Below, piece after piece: positions 44,864 through 54,405 of a stretch of 64,000 nt of DNA. Position 1 is the first letter of the stretch. Each line of letters begins with the position of its first letter. The translations under genes were made by a program, and so were the position numbers. The notes under the pieces are model-generated. The model had not been told where the DNA came from. It did not search any database and was given only the letters and a program-made list of their open reading frames with translations. Where the stretch lies: contig NZ_CYPU01000071.1 of assembly GCF_001458195.1 (NCBI RefSeq), forward strand, positions 62,001 to 126,000, written 5' to 3'. This DNA comes from Ruegeria atlantica. GTDB lineage: Bacteria; Pseudomonadota; Alphaproteobacteria; Rhodobacterales; Rhodobacteraceae.

Positions 44864-45786
44864 CGGGCTGCCTTCATCAGTTCTTCCACATGGGCACGAG
44901 TGGCCTCGGCAAGGGCGTTCAGATCATAACCGCCCTCCAAAGTCGAGACGATACGACCTTCACACAGCTCATCGGCGATCTTGCACAGCTCAGCCGTGAC
45001 CCAGGCAAAATCGCCTGTAGACCAGTTCAAGTTGGCCAGCGGATCGTCTTGATGCGCATCAAAACCTGCCGAGATGATGATCAGTTCCGGCTTGAATGCG
45101 CGCAGTCTCGGGAAGGCTTGCGTTTCGTAAGCTGTCTGCATCTCGGCCCCACCAGTGCCGGGTGCCAACGGGATGTTCAAAACGGTCTCATAAGCGCCGG
45201 TTTCATCCGGGCGCCCCGATCCGGGCCACAGCGGCATTTGCTGGCTGGTGATCACCAGTGCACGTCTTTCGTCCCACAGCAGATCCTGCGTGCCGTTTCC
45301 GTGGTGAACGTCGAAATCGACGACGGCTACGCGTTTCAATCCATGATGATCCAATGCGTGCTTGGCCGCCAGCGCGGCGTTTCCAAACAGGCAAAACCCC
45401 ATTGCCGTTTCGGTTTCGGCATGGTGACCGGGCGGGCGGATGGCGCAAAACGCATTCGAGGCTTCGCCACCCAAAACCATATCCACCGCCCGCACAACCG
45501 CACCGGCAGCCCGGTAAGCCGCGTCCACCGACCCCGGAGACATGAAGGTGTCGCCGTCAATCTGTTTGAAGCCATCGGAGGGTCTGTTGTTACGGATTTC
45601 ACGGATATGGCTTTCCGGATGCACGCGCAGCAAGTCATCATCCGCGGCCAAAGGGGCGGTTACACGTGTCAGTTCCAAGCCTTCTAATGCGTGAAGAATG
45701 TGCTCTAACCGCGCCACCCTCTCGGGGTGACCTTGCGGTGTCACGTGATCAAGGCAATCGGCGTGGGTCAAAAGGGCGGTTGTCAT
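44860..45786 (-). CDS. Histone-deacetylase-family hydrolase
   Basis: A 308-residue arginase/deacetylase-fold protein. Zinc and catalytic motifs are intact: RPPGHHAET, VVDFDVHHGNGTQDLL, SAGFDAHQDDPLANL and LEGGYD. Bacterial members deacetylate acetylpolyamines or other acetylated metabolites; the substrate here is unknown. First gene of the xseB-ispA-dxs operon. Confidence 0.92.
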   Translation of the reverse strand: MTTALLTHADCLDHVTPQGHPERVARLEHILHALEGLELTRVTAPLAADDDLLRVHPESHIREIRNNRPSDGFKQIDGDTFMSPGSVDAAYRAAGAVVRAVDMVLGGEASNAFCAIRPPGHHAETETAMGFCLFGNAALAAKHALDHHGLKRVAVVDFDVHHGNGTQDLLWDERRALVITSQQMPLWPGSGRPDETGAYETVLNIPLAPGTGGAEMQTAYETQAFPRLRAFKPELIIISAGFDAHQDDPLANLNWSTGDFAWVTAELCKIADELCEGRIVSTLEGGYDLNALAEATRAHVEELMKAAR

Positions 45787-45850
45787 CGGGATCCCATCTT
45801 CATCTGGCCAAAAATATCCTCGCCCAAGGCAAGAAAGCGCCGCGGCTGAA

Positions 45851-46552
45851 TCAATCTGGTGCCAGCATATATCCGGCGCCGCGGACGGTCTGCAGGTAAC
45901 GCGGCTGCTTGGGGTCTTGTTCGATCTTGCGGCGCAGACGGGTGATCTGAACGTCCACCGCGCGTTCCTGCGCCTGACCCTTGTCGCGGCCCAGATCTTC
46001 GACCAGTTTGGTTCGGCTGATCGGCTCTCCGGGCTGGGCCGAAAAAATCTTCATCAACTGGCTTTCGGTCGCCGTCAGGCGCACCGGGTCTTCGCCCTGC
46101 CACATCTCGCCACGCTCGATATCGTACCGGATCGGACCAAGATGCAGTATCTTCGCCGTCGCGTCCTGCGCAGGCGTTTCCGGCACCCGCCGCAGGATCG
46201 CATTGATCCGCAACAACAGCTCTTTTGGCTCGAACGGTTTGGCCAAGTAGTCATCTGCACCGGCCTCAAGCCCGGCAATGCGATGTTCGGTTTCGCCGCG
46301 CGCGGTCAACAGCAGGATAGGAGTGGTATGGGTTTCGCGCAGCGCCTTGGTCAGGCTGACCCCATCCTCGCCGGGCATCATCACGTCCAGCACGATCATG
46401 TCGAAATCCAACCCCGAAAGCACCCGCCGTGCATGTGCTGCATCCCTTGCAGCCGTGACCAGAAATCCGTTCCGCATCAGAAACTTCTTCAACAGATCGC
46501 GAATGCGCTCGTCATCGTCGACGATCAGCAGATGGGCATCCATTTCGTTCAT
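45851..46552 (-). CDS. petR: PetR-like OmpR-family response regulator
   Basis: A 233-residue response regulator. The receiver domain has VDDDERIRDLL, the phosphoacceptor Asp in MIVLDVMMPGEDG and the Lys in YLAKPFEPKEL. The C-terminal winged helix includes RAVDVQITRLRRKIEQDPKQPRYLQTVRGAGYML. Together with the overlapping MarR gene it matches the petP-petR pair described upstream of petABC in Rhodobacter capsulatus. No histidine kinase is adjacent. Confidence 0.85.
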   Translation of the reverse strand: MNEMDAHLLIVDDDERIRDLLKKFLMRNGFLVTAARDAAHARRVLSGLDFDMIVLDVMMPGEDGVSLTKALRETHTTPILLLTARGETEHRIAGLEAGADDYLAKPFEPKELLLRINAILRRVPETPAQDATAKILHLGPIRYDIERGEMWQGEDPVRLTATESQLMKIFSAQPGEPISRTKLVEDLGRDKGQAQERAVDVQITRLRRKIEQDPKQPRYLQTVRGAGYMLAPD

Positions 46553-47061
46553 GAGGTGGTATCCCGCAGTTTCGTATAGGCATGACGCATATCAGCATCC
46601 ATCATTGCTTCAAGCACTTTACGAAACCCCGACACAGCCTCGGGTCCCGCCTTTTTGTACGCCGCACGCATTCGAACGCGCTGGGCCTCAGACAGTTTGG
46701 CCTCTAGCGCCTTGCCCTGCTCTGTCAGAAATAGGTGTCTTTCGCGTTTGTCCACTGATCCGACCCGGCTTTCGACCAGACCGTCGTCGATCAACGTCCG
46801 CAAAACCCTGTTCAGAGACTGTTTTGTTACGCCCAGAATGGCCAGAAGGTTGTTGACAGTCGTACCCGGTGCGCGGTTGATGAAGTGGATTGCCCGGTGG
46901 TGCGCCCGTCCATAGGCCATTTCGGTCAGTATGCGATCAGGATCTGCGGTAAAGCCGCGATAGGCGAAAAACATCGCCTCGATCCCCTGCCGCAACTGTT
47001 CGTCGGTCAAAAACAACAGGCTCTCGCCACCAAAGGCTGGGGCGGGGCGGGTATCCGACAT
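46549..47061 (-). CDS. petP: PetP-like MarR-family regulator
   Basis: A 170-residue MarR protein from Met 47061 (MSDTRPAPAFGGE). The winged helix lies at about residues 65-130 (VNNLLAILGVTKQSLNRVLRTLIDDGLVESRVG, DKRERHLFLTEQG). It overlaps petR by ATGA. In R. capsulatus petP and petR are co-transcribed and were reported as needed for photosynthetic and respiratory growth. Confidence 0.83.
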   Translation of the reverse strand: MSDTRPAPAFGGESLLFLTDEQLRQGIEAMFFAYRGFTADPDRILTEMAYGRAHHRAIHFINRAPGTTVNNLLAILGVTKQSLNRVLRTLIDDGLVESRVGSVDKRERHLFLTEQGKALEAKLSEAQRVRMRAAYKKAGPEAVSGFRKVLEAMMDADMRHAYTKLRDTTS

Positions 47062-47219
47062 AGTATGCCTCATTCGTTACTCGACCCGAGTTTATGTCAG
47101 CGTTATTGACATTCCAAGAGTGGACGGGTATCGAATCGCAGTTTTTGCGCAACTTTATGTCCGATGTGGACTTAATTTACGCAATAATCGGAAATTGATC
47201 CCATGTCAGGAGGTTTCGC

Positions 47220-48086
47220 ATGGCGGGGTATGATGATCGTGATGGCGTCATCTGGTTGGATGGCAAACTGGTGCCTTGGCGCGAAGCCAATGTGCATATC
47301 CTGTCCCACGCGATGCACTATGCGTCTTCGGTGTTCGAAGGTGAACGTGCTTATAACGGCAAGATTTTCAAAAGTCGCGAACATTCTGAACGTTTGATTG
47401 CCTCGGCCGAAGCGCTGGACATGCCTATGCCCTATTCGGTGGATGACATCGAGGCCGCCAAGGACGAAGCGCTGAAAGCCAGCGGTCTGCAGGACGCCTA
47501 CGTCCGTGCGCTGGTCTGGCGTGGTTCGGGGGAAGACATGGGTGTGGCATCAGCCAAGAACCCGGTCCGGATGGCCGTCGCCGTGTGGCCTTGGGGCGCC
47601 TATTATGGTGACGCCAAGATGCAGGGCGCCAAGCTGGATATCGCGGAATGGAAACGCCCCAGCCCGGAAACCATCCCGGTGCACGCCAAGGCGGCGGGTC
47701 TCTATATGATCTGCACCATCTCGAAACATAAGGCCGAGGCCAAGGGCTGCTCGGACGCGCTGTTCATGGATTGGCGCGGTTACGTGGCCGAGGCGACCGG
47801 TGCGAATGTGTTCTTCGTGAAAGATGGTGAAGTTCATACGCCCCTGGCCGATTGCTTCCTGAACGGGATCACGCGCCAGACCGTCATTCAGATGCTGAAA
47901 GACAAAGGTATCACCGTCCACGAGCGCCGCATCAAGCCCGAGGAAATGGCGGATTTCGAACAGTGCTGGCTGACCGGCACCGCAGCTGAGGTGACCCCGG
48001 TGGGCCAGATCGGCGATTATACGTTTGAGGTCGGAGACCTGACCCGCGAGATCGCGGCAGATTATGAGGCGCTCGTGCGCGCTTGA
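47220..48086 (+). CDS. ilvE: Branched-chain amino-acid aminotransferase
   Basis: A 288-residue fold-type IV PLP enzyme. WLDGKLVPWREANVHILSHA, the PLP Lys in CTISKHKAEAKG, and GYVAEATGANVFF with FLNGITRQTVI are diagnostic of IlvE. It transaminates Leu, Ile and Val. The ATG at 47220 has AGGAGG upstream. A hairpin terminator follows at 48109. Confidence 0.93.
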   Translation: MAGYDDRDGVIWLDGKLVPWREANVHILSHAMHYASSVFEGERAYNGKIFKSREHSERLIASAEALDMPMPYSVDDIEAAKDEALKASGLQDAYVRALVWRGSGEDMGVASAKNPVRMAVAVWPWGAYYGDAKMQGAKLDIAEWKRPSPETIPVHAKAAGLYMICTISKHKAEAKGCSDALFMDWRGYVAEATGANVFFVKDGEVHTPLADCFLNGITRQTVIQMLKDKGITVHERRIKPEEMADFEQCWLTGTAAEVTPVGQIGDYTFEVGDLTREIAADYEALVRA

Positions 48087-48108
48087 TCGGATCTTGCAGC
48101 TGTGATTG

Positions 48109-48136
48109 AAGCCCTTGCGTTTTCGTGGGGGCTTTT
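48109..48136 (+). terminator. Terminator after ilvE
   Basis: AAGCCC (48109-48114) pairs with GGGCTT (48129-48134) and is followed by a T run. Confidence 0.7.
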
Positions 48137-48214
48137 TCATTGCCGTACGTTCAAGAATCCTTGCAGATCGTTCACACAGCTGGACGAACGCGCGGCCGCG
48201 TCTATCTTAATCCA

Positions 48215-49165
48215 ATGTTGGATCTGCTTAGCGATGTTCTCACCCGCCTGTCCTTGAAGGGCACATTCTACTTTCGAACCTCGTTTTCACCGCCCTTCGG
48301 TATACAGGTGCCAACCTATCAAAATGTAGCCAGATTTCACTTTGTACAGCGCGGAGAGCTGAAAGTATTCGTCTCTAACACAGGGCAAACCCTGCGATTG
48401 AAGCAAGGCGACCTGATCGTGATCCCGCACGGATCCGCCCATGCTCTACTGTGCAATGAGGTTCAACCGCTGGATGCCCTGCCGCTTGAACACGTATTGG
48501 AAGAGGCCGGGTACAAGGGCGACGGGGTTCTGATTTATGGCGGCGAAGACAAAAGCCGCGATACGCAATTGATCTGCGGTCACTTCTCTTTCACCGGACC
48601 TCCGGGACGACAGGGAACCGGGCATATGCTGATTGACCGGCTTCCCCCATACATCCTGATCGAAAACTATGGCGAGGAAGCCGGGGCCTGGATCGAAGCC
48701 ACCCTGCGTATGATCGGGTCCGAGATCAACGGCGCGCGGATCGGTGGTGACCTCATAGCGTTGAAACTGTCCGAGGTCCTGTTTGCGCAGGCCATTCGGG
48801 CCCATCTTGAACATCAAAGCCCCAGCGAAACCGCGCTTGCCGGGTTCGCCGATTCCCGCATTTCGCGTGCATTGACTGCGCTTCACCATTCGCCCGCGCA
48901 AGAGTGGAGCGTCGAGTCTCTGGCACGTGAGGCCGGAATGTCTCGCACTGCGTTCGCACAGCTATTCGCAGACAAGATGGGGACAACGCCCATGCAGTAT
49001 CTGACCGATTGGCGGATGCAGATTGCGTGTCACGGATTGACTGAGGCCCGCTGGAACGTGGCCGATGCCGCGGCCGAGGTCGGCTATGCCTCGGAAGCCG
49101 CCTTTTCGCGGGTGTTCAAAAAGCAGGTTGGCGTATCGCCAGCCGCCTATCGATCAATGCACTGA
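48215..49165 (+). CDS. AraC-family regulator with cupin sensor
   Basis: About 316 residues from Met 48215 (MLDLLSDVLTRLSLKGTFYF). The N-terminal cupin region (residues about 5-200, LRLKQGDLIVIPHGSAHALL) is of the AraC cupin_6 type. The C-terminal double HTH reads WSVESLAREAGMSRTAFAQLF and VADAAAEVGYASEAAFSRVFKKQVGVSPAAYR. It probably responds to a small ligand and controls the membrane protein downstream. The longer frame from 48125 overlaps the ilvE terminator, so the shorter start is preferred. Confidence 0.88.
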   Translation: MLDLLSDVLTRLSLKGTFYFRTSFSPPFGIQVPTYQNVARFHFVQRGELKVFVSNTGQTLRLKQGDLIVIPHGSAHALLCNEVQPLDALPLEHVLEEAGYKGDGVLIYGGEDKSRDTQLICGHFSFTGPPGRQGTGHMLIDRLPPYILIENYGEEAGAWIEATLRMIGSEINGARIGGDLIALKLSEVLFAQAIRAHLEHQSPSETALAGFADSRISRALTALHHSPAQEWSVESLAREAGMSRTAFAQLFADKMGTTPMQYLTDWRMQIACHGLTEARWNVADAAAEVGYASEAAFSRVFKKQVGVSPAAYRSMH

Positions 49166-49200
49166 TCGAATTGAAACTCTGGACGATCTGCAACGTTTCA

Positions 49201-49225
49201 CGAACGATCCGGAATTAAACGTTCG
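49201..49225 (+). promoter_or_regulatory. Inverted repeat upstream of small membrane protein gene
   Basis: CGAACG (49201-49206) and CGTTCG (49220-49225) form an inverted repeat 50 bp before the next ATG. It could be the operator of the adjacent AraC regulator; this is inference only. Confidence 0.35.
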
Positions 49226-49274
49226 GAGTTTCTTTCCTAGTTTGAGGTCATCCCATATCAGGAAAGGAACTCTC

Positions 49275-49607
49275 ATGTCTCTCAGCTTTGTCACCCGCAA
49301 TATTCACGCCTATCTGGACTACCCTGTTGCCTTTGCGCTGATGGGGCTGCCCTTTTTGCTTGGACTGGGGCAATCCAACCCGATGGCGTTGTGGCTGACG
49401 GTGTTGACGGATCACCATTTGGGGATCTGGCGCGTTCTTCCCTACAACTTTCACTTGGCGGTCGATCTTCTGGTCGGTGTCGTTTTCCTGGCTGCGCCCA
49501 GCCTGTTTGGGTTTTCGGGCCTGGATGCAATTTTCTACTGGCTGAACGGGGCTGCGGTGGTCGCCGTCATCTCGCTTAGCGCACCAGAGCAGGGTGTTAC
49601 GGTCTGA
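49275..49607 (+). CDS. Small integral membrane protein
   Basis: A 110-residue protein with three to four hydrophobic helices (residues about 18-33, 60-80, 85-103). Met 49275 has GGAAAGG upstream. The second half (LAVDLLVGVVFLAAPSLFGF) weakly resembles SPW-repeat membrane proteins, but I cannot assign a family with confidence. The AraC gene 110 bp upstream is a plausible regulator. Confidence 0.7.
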   Translation: MSLSFVTRNIHAYLDYPVAFALMGLPFLLGLGQSNPMALWLTVLTDHHLGIWRVLPYNFHLAVDLLVGVVFLAAPSLFGFSGLDAIFYWLNGAAVVAVISLSAPEQGVTV

Positions 49608-49658
49608 ACCTGACGCACCTTGGGTTCACCACAACAAGGTGAATTCTCAAAAAACCAG

Positions 49659-49690
49659 AGCCGCTTGTCCAGCCGACAAGCGGCTTGCTG
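49659..49690 (+). terminator. Terminator after small membrane protein gene
   Basis: Perfect 11-bp inverted repeat AGCCGCTTGTC / GACAAGCGGCT (49659-49669, 49675-49685) with a short loop. The T run after it is weak. From here to 49981 no gene was seen. Confidence 0.65.
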
Positions 49691-49981
49691 ATCTGTTTGT
49701 TCGCGCCGTGTATCAGCATATATGAGCCTAAAAAGGGAGATTTCAGGAAATTGGTATTCTCAAAACGCCTGAAGTAACTCCGTTCCAAGCCGATCAACTT
49801 CGGGGTTACTCTGGAAGTGTTATTTTGATCTTGCAAATTCCGACAAAAATAATCAGATAAAGATCAAAGCCAGATGTGCTAGCATCCAGCACTGGGTTTC
49901 GAGGCGGTCTGCGGGCTTAGCGTATAGCCTGGTGAGAGCGCGCCACCGCCTCGGAAACGACACGCGCAACAGGAAATGACG

Positions 49982-50179
49982 ATGGGTGACCCACTTGATG
50001 AAATCATGGCACGGCACGAAGCCGCCACCGCTTGCGGATGTTGCTGTGACGACGACTATTGCGCCTATGTCGACAAACCCAAGGCAGCCCAAGTCGACAG
50101 GGCAGAACAACCGTTGCCGGACAGCGCCGCCAGCCGACGCGGATCGGTCAGGTATCTCAACGAAAATCCGCCTGCGTAA
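49982..50179 (+). CDS. Small cysteine-rich protein
   Basis: A 65-residue frame starting MGDPLDEIMARHEAATA followed by the striking cluster CGCCCDDDYC. Codon use fits the host and a hairpin terminator begins at its stop codon, which argues it is a gene. Five Cys within nine residues next to acidic residues suggest metal or Fe-S binding. No family recognised. It is convergent with cobO. Confidence 0.5.
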   Translation: MGDPLDEIMARHEAATACGCCCDDDYCAYVDKPKAAQVDRAEQPLPDSAASRRGSVRYLNENPPA

Positions 50180-50202
50180 CAGCCCCTGAGGAGGGCTGTT
50201 TG
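50179..50202. terminator. Terminator between Cys-rich ORF and cobO
   Basis: ACAGCCC (50179-50185) and GGGCTGT (50193-50199) form a 7-bp stem followed by TTT. Confidence 0.65.
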
Positions 50203-50213
50203 GGCTCTGATGT

Positions 50214-50813
50214 TTAGAAGTCCACGCCGCGCTGGGCTTTGATTCCGGCCTGAAACGGGTGCTTTTCCTCAGTCATTTCGGTGACCAAATCGGCATAGTC
50301 ACGCAACGCCTGCGGTGCGTCCCGACCCGTCAGAAAAACACTGGTCTTGTCAGACCGTTCTTTCAGCCCATCGATCACCTGTTCAACCGACAGGTATTCG
50401 TACCGAAGCGCGATGTTGATCTCGTCCAGTACGATCAGATTGTATTCGCCGCTGGACATGAGGGCGCGCGCCTTGTCAAAGGCGGCGTTTGCGGCGGCAA
50501 TGTCGCGCTCACGATCCTGAGTGTCCCAGGTGAAACCTTCGCCCATCGTGTGCCATGTCACCAGATCGCGTTCTTCGAAAAAGCGACGTTCGCCGGTTTT
50601 CCACTTGCCTTTGATGAATTGAACAACGCCGACCTTCTGACCCCAACCCAGCGCACGGATCACGACCCCGAACGCGGCCGAGGACTTACCCTTACCCTTG
50701 CCAGTGTTGATAAGTACCAGCCCGCGGTCCGGATCAACTGCCTCAGACACTTTCTTACGGTGCTGGGCCTGCACCTTTTGCATCTTTTCCTTGTGATCCT
50801 GTGCGTCGCTCAT
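50214..50813 (-). CDS. cobO: Corrinoid adenosyltransferase CobO
   Basis: A 199-residue CobA/CobO/BtuR-type ATP:corrinoid adenosyltransferase. The P-loop is NTGKGKGKSSAAFGVVIRALG, and VQFIKGKWKTGERRFFE and LIVLDEINIALRYEYL are typical. It adds the 5'-deoxyadenosyl group to reduced cobyrinic acid diamide. No other cobalamin genes are in the window and I saw no cobalamin riboswitch upstream. Confidence 0.94.
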   Translation of the reverse strand: MSDAQDHKEKMQKVQAQHRKKVSEAVDPDRGLVLINTGKGKGKSSAAFGVVIRALGWGQKVGVVQFIKGKWKTGERRFFEERDLVTWHTMGEGFTWDTQDRERDIAAANAAFDKARALMSSGEYNLIVLDEINIALRYEYLSVEQVIDGLKERSDKTSVFLTGRDAPQALRDYADLVTEMTEEKHPFQAGIKAQRGVDF

Positions 50814-50870
50814 GGGAAACCCTCATCTTGTGTTGGGCACACCCTAGGGGAAGTTCTGCAAAGGTAAAGG

Positions 50871-51806
50871 TCAGGCTTTGGGATCGGTGACGGCGCGAGC
50901 CTTTCCGCGCTCCAAGCCCAGTTGATGTTCGCGCCAGATCACCACGACGTTACCGACAATCACCAGCGCCGCTCCGGCCAGCATGACCAGCGTTGGCAGT
51001 TCACTGAACCAGACATAGCCAATGACGATGGCAAACAGCATCGAGGTGTAATCATAGGGCGCCAGCATCGAAGCCTGCCCAAACCGATAGGACGAAGTCA
51101 CCAGAATCTGCGCCACTCCTCCGATCAGACCAGCCAGAATCAAAAAGCCTGCCTGTTCCCATGTGGGCATGACCCACCCCCAAAAGACGGTCAGCCCGGA
51201 CAGGATGGTCGCCGTCATCGAGAAATAGAAGACAATGGCCGCAGGATGGTCGACCTGCACCAACTGCCGGATGTGGATCTGCACAAAGGCCCGGGCAACG
51301 GTCGCACCCAGAATACACAATGCGCCGAAGGTGGCAGCAGCTTCCATGTTGTTGCCACCCAGTCTGGGCCAGATCATGATCAGGACACCCAAAAGCCCGA
51401 TGGACACAGCCGCGATTCTGATCTTACGGATACGTTCGCCTAACATCACCGCGGCAAGGATCAGGGTGAAAATCGGTGTGGCATAGCCAATCGCCGTCGC
51501 TTCGGGCAGCGGGATCACGCCAAGGCCGGTAAATGTAAGCCCCATCGCCGTGGTGCCCAACACGCCGCGCCAGAAATGACCCGAAGGTTTGCGGGCTTTG
51601 AACCCTTGCGCCAATTCTCCGCGCGCCATCAGCCAGATGACAATCACCGGAATGGCAAAAAGGGACCGGAAAAACACCATCTCGCCAGGTGGGAAGTGAT
51701 CAGACTGCGCTTTGACAATCGCCGCCATGACCGTGAACAAAAACACCGCGCTCGTTTTCAGAGCGACGGCCAGCAAAGGTCGAGGCGATGTTAAGGGTTT
51801 TGCCAT
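50871..51806 (-). CDS. EamA/DMT family exporter
   Basis: A 311-residue membrane protein from Met 51806 (MAKPLTSPRPLL) with ten hydrophobic helices in two EamA repeats. GLGVIPLPEATAIGYATPIFTLILAAVMLGE and YRFGQASMLAPYDYTSMLFAI are typical of the S-adenosylmethionine/riboflavin-like DMT branch. The substrate is unproven. A longer frame to 51866 would overlap the HD gene. It follows the HD gene on the same strand. Confidence 0.88.
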   Translation of the reverse strand: MAKPLTSPRPLLAVALKTSAVFLFTVMAAIVKAQSDHFPPGEMVFFRSLFAIPVIVIWLMARGELAQGFKARKPSGHFWRGVLGTTAMGLTFTGLGVIPLPEATAIGYATPIFTLILAAVMLGERIRKIRIAAVSIGLLGVLIMIWPRLGGNNMEAAATFGALCILGATVARAFVQIHIRQLVQVDHPAAIVFYFSMTATILSGLTVFWGWVMPTWEQAGFLILAGLIGGVAQILVTSSYRFGQASMLAPYDYTSMLFAIVIGYVWFSELPTLVMLAGAALVIVGNVVVIWREHQLGLERGKARAVTDPKA

Positions 51807-51850
51807 CGGCGCGAACCTGCGCTTTTGGCGGGGAAAGATCAACGCGTCGT

Positions 51851-52513
51851 TTACAGATTCGTCCAATCGGTCGGCAGTGGGCTGCCGATCTCTTGCGCGA
51901 ACTCTTCCAGAAAGCGGATCATGCGTGTGATTCTGCGCTGCGCGATCTCTTTGCCACCCTCGGTCAGCATATCGCCAGGAAGGCCCAGTAGTTTGACCTT
52001 CCAGTGGTCGATTGAAAAATGCAGGTCGTCCAGCGAGCGGTTGGCAGCAAAGGGATCTGCCGGATCATAAAGCGACCGTCCCAAAGCACCGGAGACTGAG
52101 AAATTCCGGGCAACTCCAATCGCACCCAGTGCGTCCAGCCTGTCGGCATCGCGCAGAATGCAGGCTTCGGGCGTTTCCGGAGTGATGTTGGCCGAAAAAC
52201 TATGTGCCTCGATAGCATGTTTGATTGCGTGGACCTGACCTGCAGAATAGCCTAAGTTTACCAAAATAGACTCTGAATCTTCGGCCGATCGGCGCGATGC
52301 CAAATGGCGGTCTGGGTCGTCCTTGGACAAATTTACCAGATCATGCAGATAAGCCGCGGCCAGCAGCACCGGCATGTCAGTCTGGTCGTTTGCAATGGCC
52401 TGCGCGTTTACCCAGACCCGGTCCAGATGGGCCAGATCATGCGCCGGGTCGGTTTCCATAAGCTGCGCAACGACGGCCCGCAGGCGCGTGCGCAGATCAG
52501 CCGATCCGTCCAC
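51851..52513 (-). CDS. HD-domain phosphohydrolase
   Basis: A 220-residue protein with an HD metal site: [33 protein letters not shown] and [18 protein letters not shown]. It belongs with small HD nucleotide phosphohydrolases such as YedJ-like proteins. The GTG start at 52513 overlaps the end of aroC by 17 bp. The substrate is unknown. Confidence 0.85.
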   Translation of the reverse strand: MDGSADLRTRLRAVVAQLMETDPAHDLAHLDRVWVNAQAIANDQTDMPVLLAAAYLHDLVNLSKDDPDRHLASRRSAEDSESILVNLGYSAGQVHAIKHAIEAHSFSANITPETPEACILRDADRLDALGAIGVARNFSVSGALGRSLYDPADPFAANRSLDDLHFSIDHWKVKLLGLPGDMLTEGGKEIAQRRITRMIRFLEEFAQEIGSPLPTDWTNL

Positions 52514-53597
52514 GGTTCTCTCCGATCTGGCCGCGATGCAGCAGCAGGTGGTCGAGGATCACGCAGGCCATCATCGCCTCACCCACCGGAACGGCGCGGA
52601 TGCCTACGCAGGGGTCATGACGGCCTTTGGTGATGATCTCGGTCTCTTCGCCTGATTTGGTGATGGTTTTGCGTGTGGTCAGAATGGATGAGGTAGGCTT
52701 GACAGCAAACCGCACAACAACGTCTTGTCCAGTCGAGATACCGCCCAAGATACCGCCCGCGTGGTTTGAGCTGTATTGCGGGCCGTTCTGGCCCATGAAA
52801 ATCTCGTCCGCATTGGCCTCGCCCGTCAGTTCTGCTGCAGCCATGCCCTCGCCGATCTCGACACCTTTGACGGCGTTGATGGACATCATCGCAGCGGCCA
52901 AATCAGTGTCTAACTTGGCGTAAACCGGCGCACCGATGCCTGCTGGGACGCCACGGGCCACAACCTCGACAATCGCGCCAACCGAGTTCCCGGATTTGCG
53001 CAATTCGTCCAGGTAGTTCGCCCAGTCTTCGGCGGCTTGTGCGTCCGGGGTCCAGAACGGGTTCTGTTCGATCTGGGACCAGTCGAAATTGCCCCGGTCA
53101 ATCTTGTGCGGGCCGATCTGGGTCATGTATCCGGCAATCTGCACATTGGGCGCGATTTGCCTAATTGCTTCACGGGCCAGTCCGCCCGCTGCCACACGCG
53201 ACGCAGTTTCCCGGGCCGAGCTGCGCCCGCCGCCGCGATAATCGCGGATGCCGTACTTCTGCCAGTAGGTGATATCAGCGTGCCCGGGACGGAACTTATC
53301 CATGATATCACCGTAGTCTTTCGAGCGCTGATCTGTGTTCTCGATCATCAGCTGCACCGGTGTGCCCGTGGTTTGCCCTTCGAACACGCCCGACAGGATT
53401 TTGACCTGATCTGGTTCGCGCCGCTGGGTGGTGAACTTGTTCTGACCCGGTTTGCGCTTGTCCAGCGATTGCTGAATCATCGCCTCGTCGATTGTAACAC
53501 CCGGAGGGCAGCCATCGATGGTCGCACCCAATGCAGGCCCGTGGCTTTCACCCCAGGTGGTGACGCGGAAAATGTGGCCAAAACTGTTCATCGACAT
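52497..53597 (-). CDS. aroC: Chorismate synthase
   Basis: A 366-residue enzyme with the standard start [21 protein letters not shown], the FMN/EPSP motifs [30 protein letters not shown] and the C-terminal [19 protein letters not shown]. It makes chorismate from EPSP using reduced FMN. The FMN link to the adjacent ribH/riboswitch is suggestive but may be chance. Confidence 0.96.
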   Translation of the reverse strand: MSMNSFGHIFRVTTWGESHGPALGATIDGCPPGVTIDEAMIQQSLDKRKPGQNKFTTQRREPDQVKILSGVFEGQTTGTPVQLMIENTDQRSKDYGDIMDKFRPGHADITYWQKYGIRDYRGGGRSSARETASRVAAGGLAREAIRQIAPNVQIAGYMTQIGPHKIDRGNFDWSQIEQNPFWTPDAQAAEDWANYLDELRKSGNSVGAIVEVVARGVPAGIGAPVYAKLDTDLAAAMMSINAVKGVEIGEGMAAAELTGEANADEIFMGQNGPQYSSNHAGGILGGISTGQDVVVRFAVKPTSSILTTRKTITKSGEETEIITKGRHDPCVGIRAVPVGEAMMACVILDHLLLHRGQIGENRGRIG

Positions 53598-53691
53598 GGG
53601 GCATGCTCCTTTGCGCGTAGTGATTAGCGGGCAAGGCCCTTGGCCTCAAGCGGATTTGCGGTTGGGGCAGGGGAACTCCAACCAGCTGTGC

Positions 53692-54132
53692 CTATGCGGC
53701 TCGGGTCAACGACGCACGGGTTTGGGTGATCTTCAGGGCCGCCTGCGCAGCCTCGCGACCCTTTTCGACAAAATGCGCGCGGTAGATGGCATTGTGGTGA
53801 TCGGTTTCCTGATACTGGTGCGGCGTCAGCGAGACTGACAGTACCGGAACACCGGTGTCCATACTGGCGCGCATCAGCCCATCGACTACGGCTTGCGCGA
53901 CGAAATCGTGCCGGTATATGCCGCCATCCACGACAAACGCCGCGCAGGCGACCGCGGCATAGCGCCCGGTTTGGGCCAGATCGCGGGCCAGCAGCGGCAT
54001 TTCGAATGCGCCGGGGACGTCGAAAACGTCAACCTGTTCGGCGGGGACAAGCTCCAAAAACCCTTCGAGAGCCTGGTCAACGATATCGGAATGCCAGTTG
54101 GCTTTCACAAAAGCATAGCGGGTGTGTGTCAT
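53692..54132 (-). CDS. ribH: 6,7-dimethyl-8-ribityllumazine synthase (type II, RibH2-like)
   Basis: A 146-residue lumazine synthase: YAFVKANWHSDIVDQALEGF, VDVFDVPGAFEMPLLARDLA and the catalytic-loop segment VDGGIYRHDFVAQAVVDGLM. The short C-terminus and HHNAIYRAHFVEKGREAA resemble RibH2 of Brucella/Mesorhizobium. The start at 54132 has AAGGAGATC upstream. It is controlled by the FMN riboswitch in its leader, separate from the rest of the riboflavin operon. Confidence 0.9.
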   Translation of the reverse strand: MTHTRYAFVKANWHSDIVDQALEGFLELVPAEQVDVFDVPGAFEMPLLARDLAQTGRYAAVACAAFVVDGGIYRHDFVAQAVVDGLMRASMDTGVPVLSVSLTPHQYQETDHHNAIYRAHFVEKGREAAQAALKITQTRASLTRAA

Positions 54133-54208
54133 AATGATCTCCTTTCGCAACAGACACGTCACCCAAGGCGATCACGGGCAGGCGCAAGCCAGGGCCGACG
54201 CGCTGCAC

Positions 54209-54348
54209 GTTCTCTTTCATCCGGACTATGACCGTCGGCTCTGGCATCTCACCAGATCTGCTGACACCCCGCACACCGGGGCCGCTCGCGGGCTTACGGG
54301 TCATCGCCCGCATACCGCCGGTGGGGAATTTCGCCCCGCCCTGAGAAC
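54209..54348 (-). ncRNA. FMN riboswitch (RFN element)
   Basis: On the minus strand the leader of ribH has the RFN consensus. It starts GTTCTCAGGGCGGGGCGAAA at 54348, continues TTCCCCACCGGCGGTATG and AGCCCGCGAGC, and ends GAGCCGACGGTCATAGTCC then GGATGAAAGAGAAC at 54209. The distance to the ribH start is 76 nt, room for a translational or transcriptional switch. Confidence 0.95.
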
Positions 54349-54405
54349 AGCCGGACCTTGCCAATGTACGAAGAGTTCTGCAAGAGATTTTGCAGGAGGA
54401 TAGCC

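Noticed and set aside
49853..50213. Possible cobalamin riboswitch near cobO
   Set aside because: It is on the wrong side of cobO (its 3' end) and no cobalamin-riboswitch consensus boxes are visible.
54077..54364. Open minus-strand frame across the ribH leader
   Set aside because: It reads through the FMN riboswitch and has no family resemblance.
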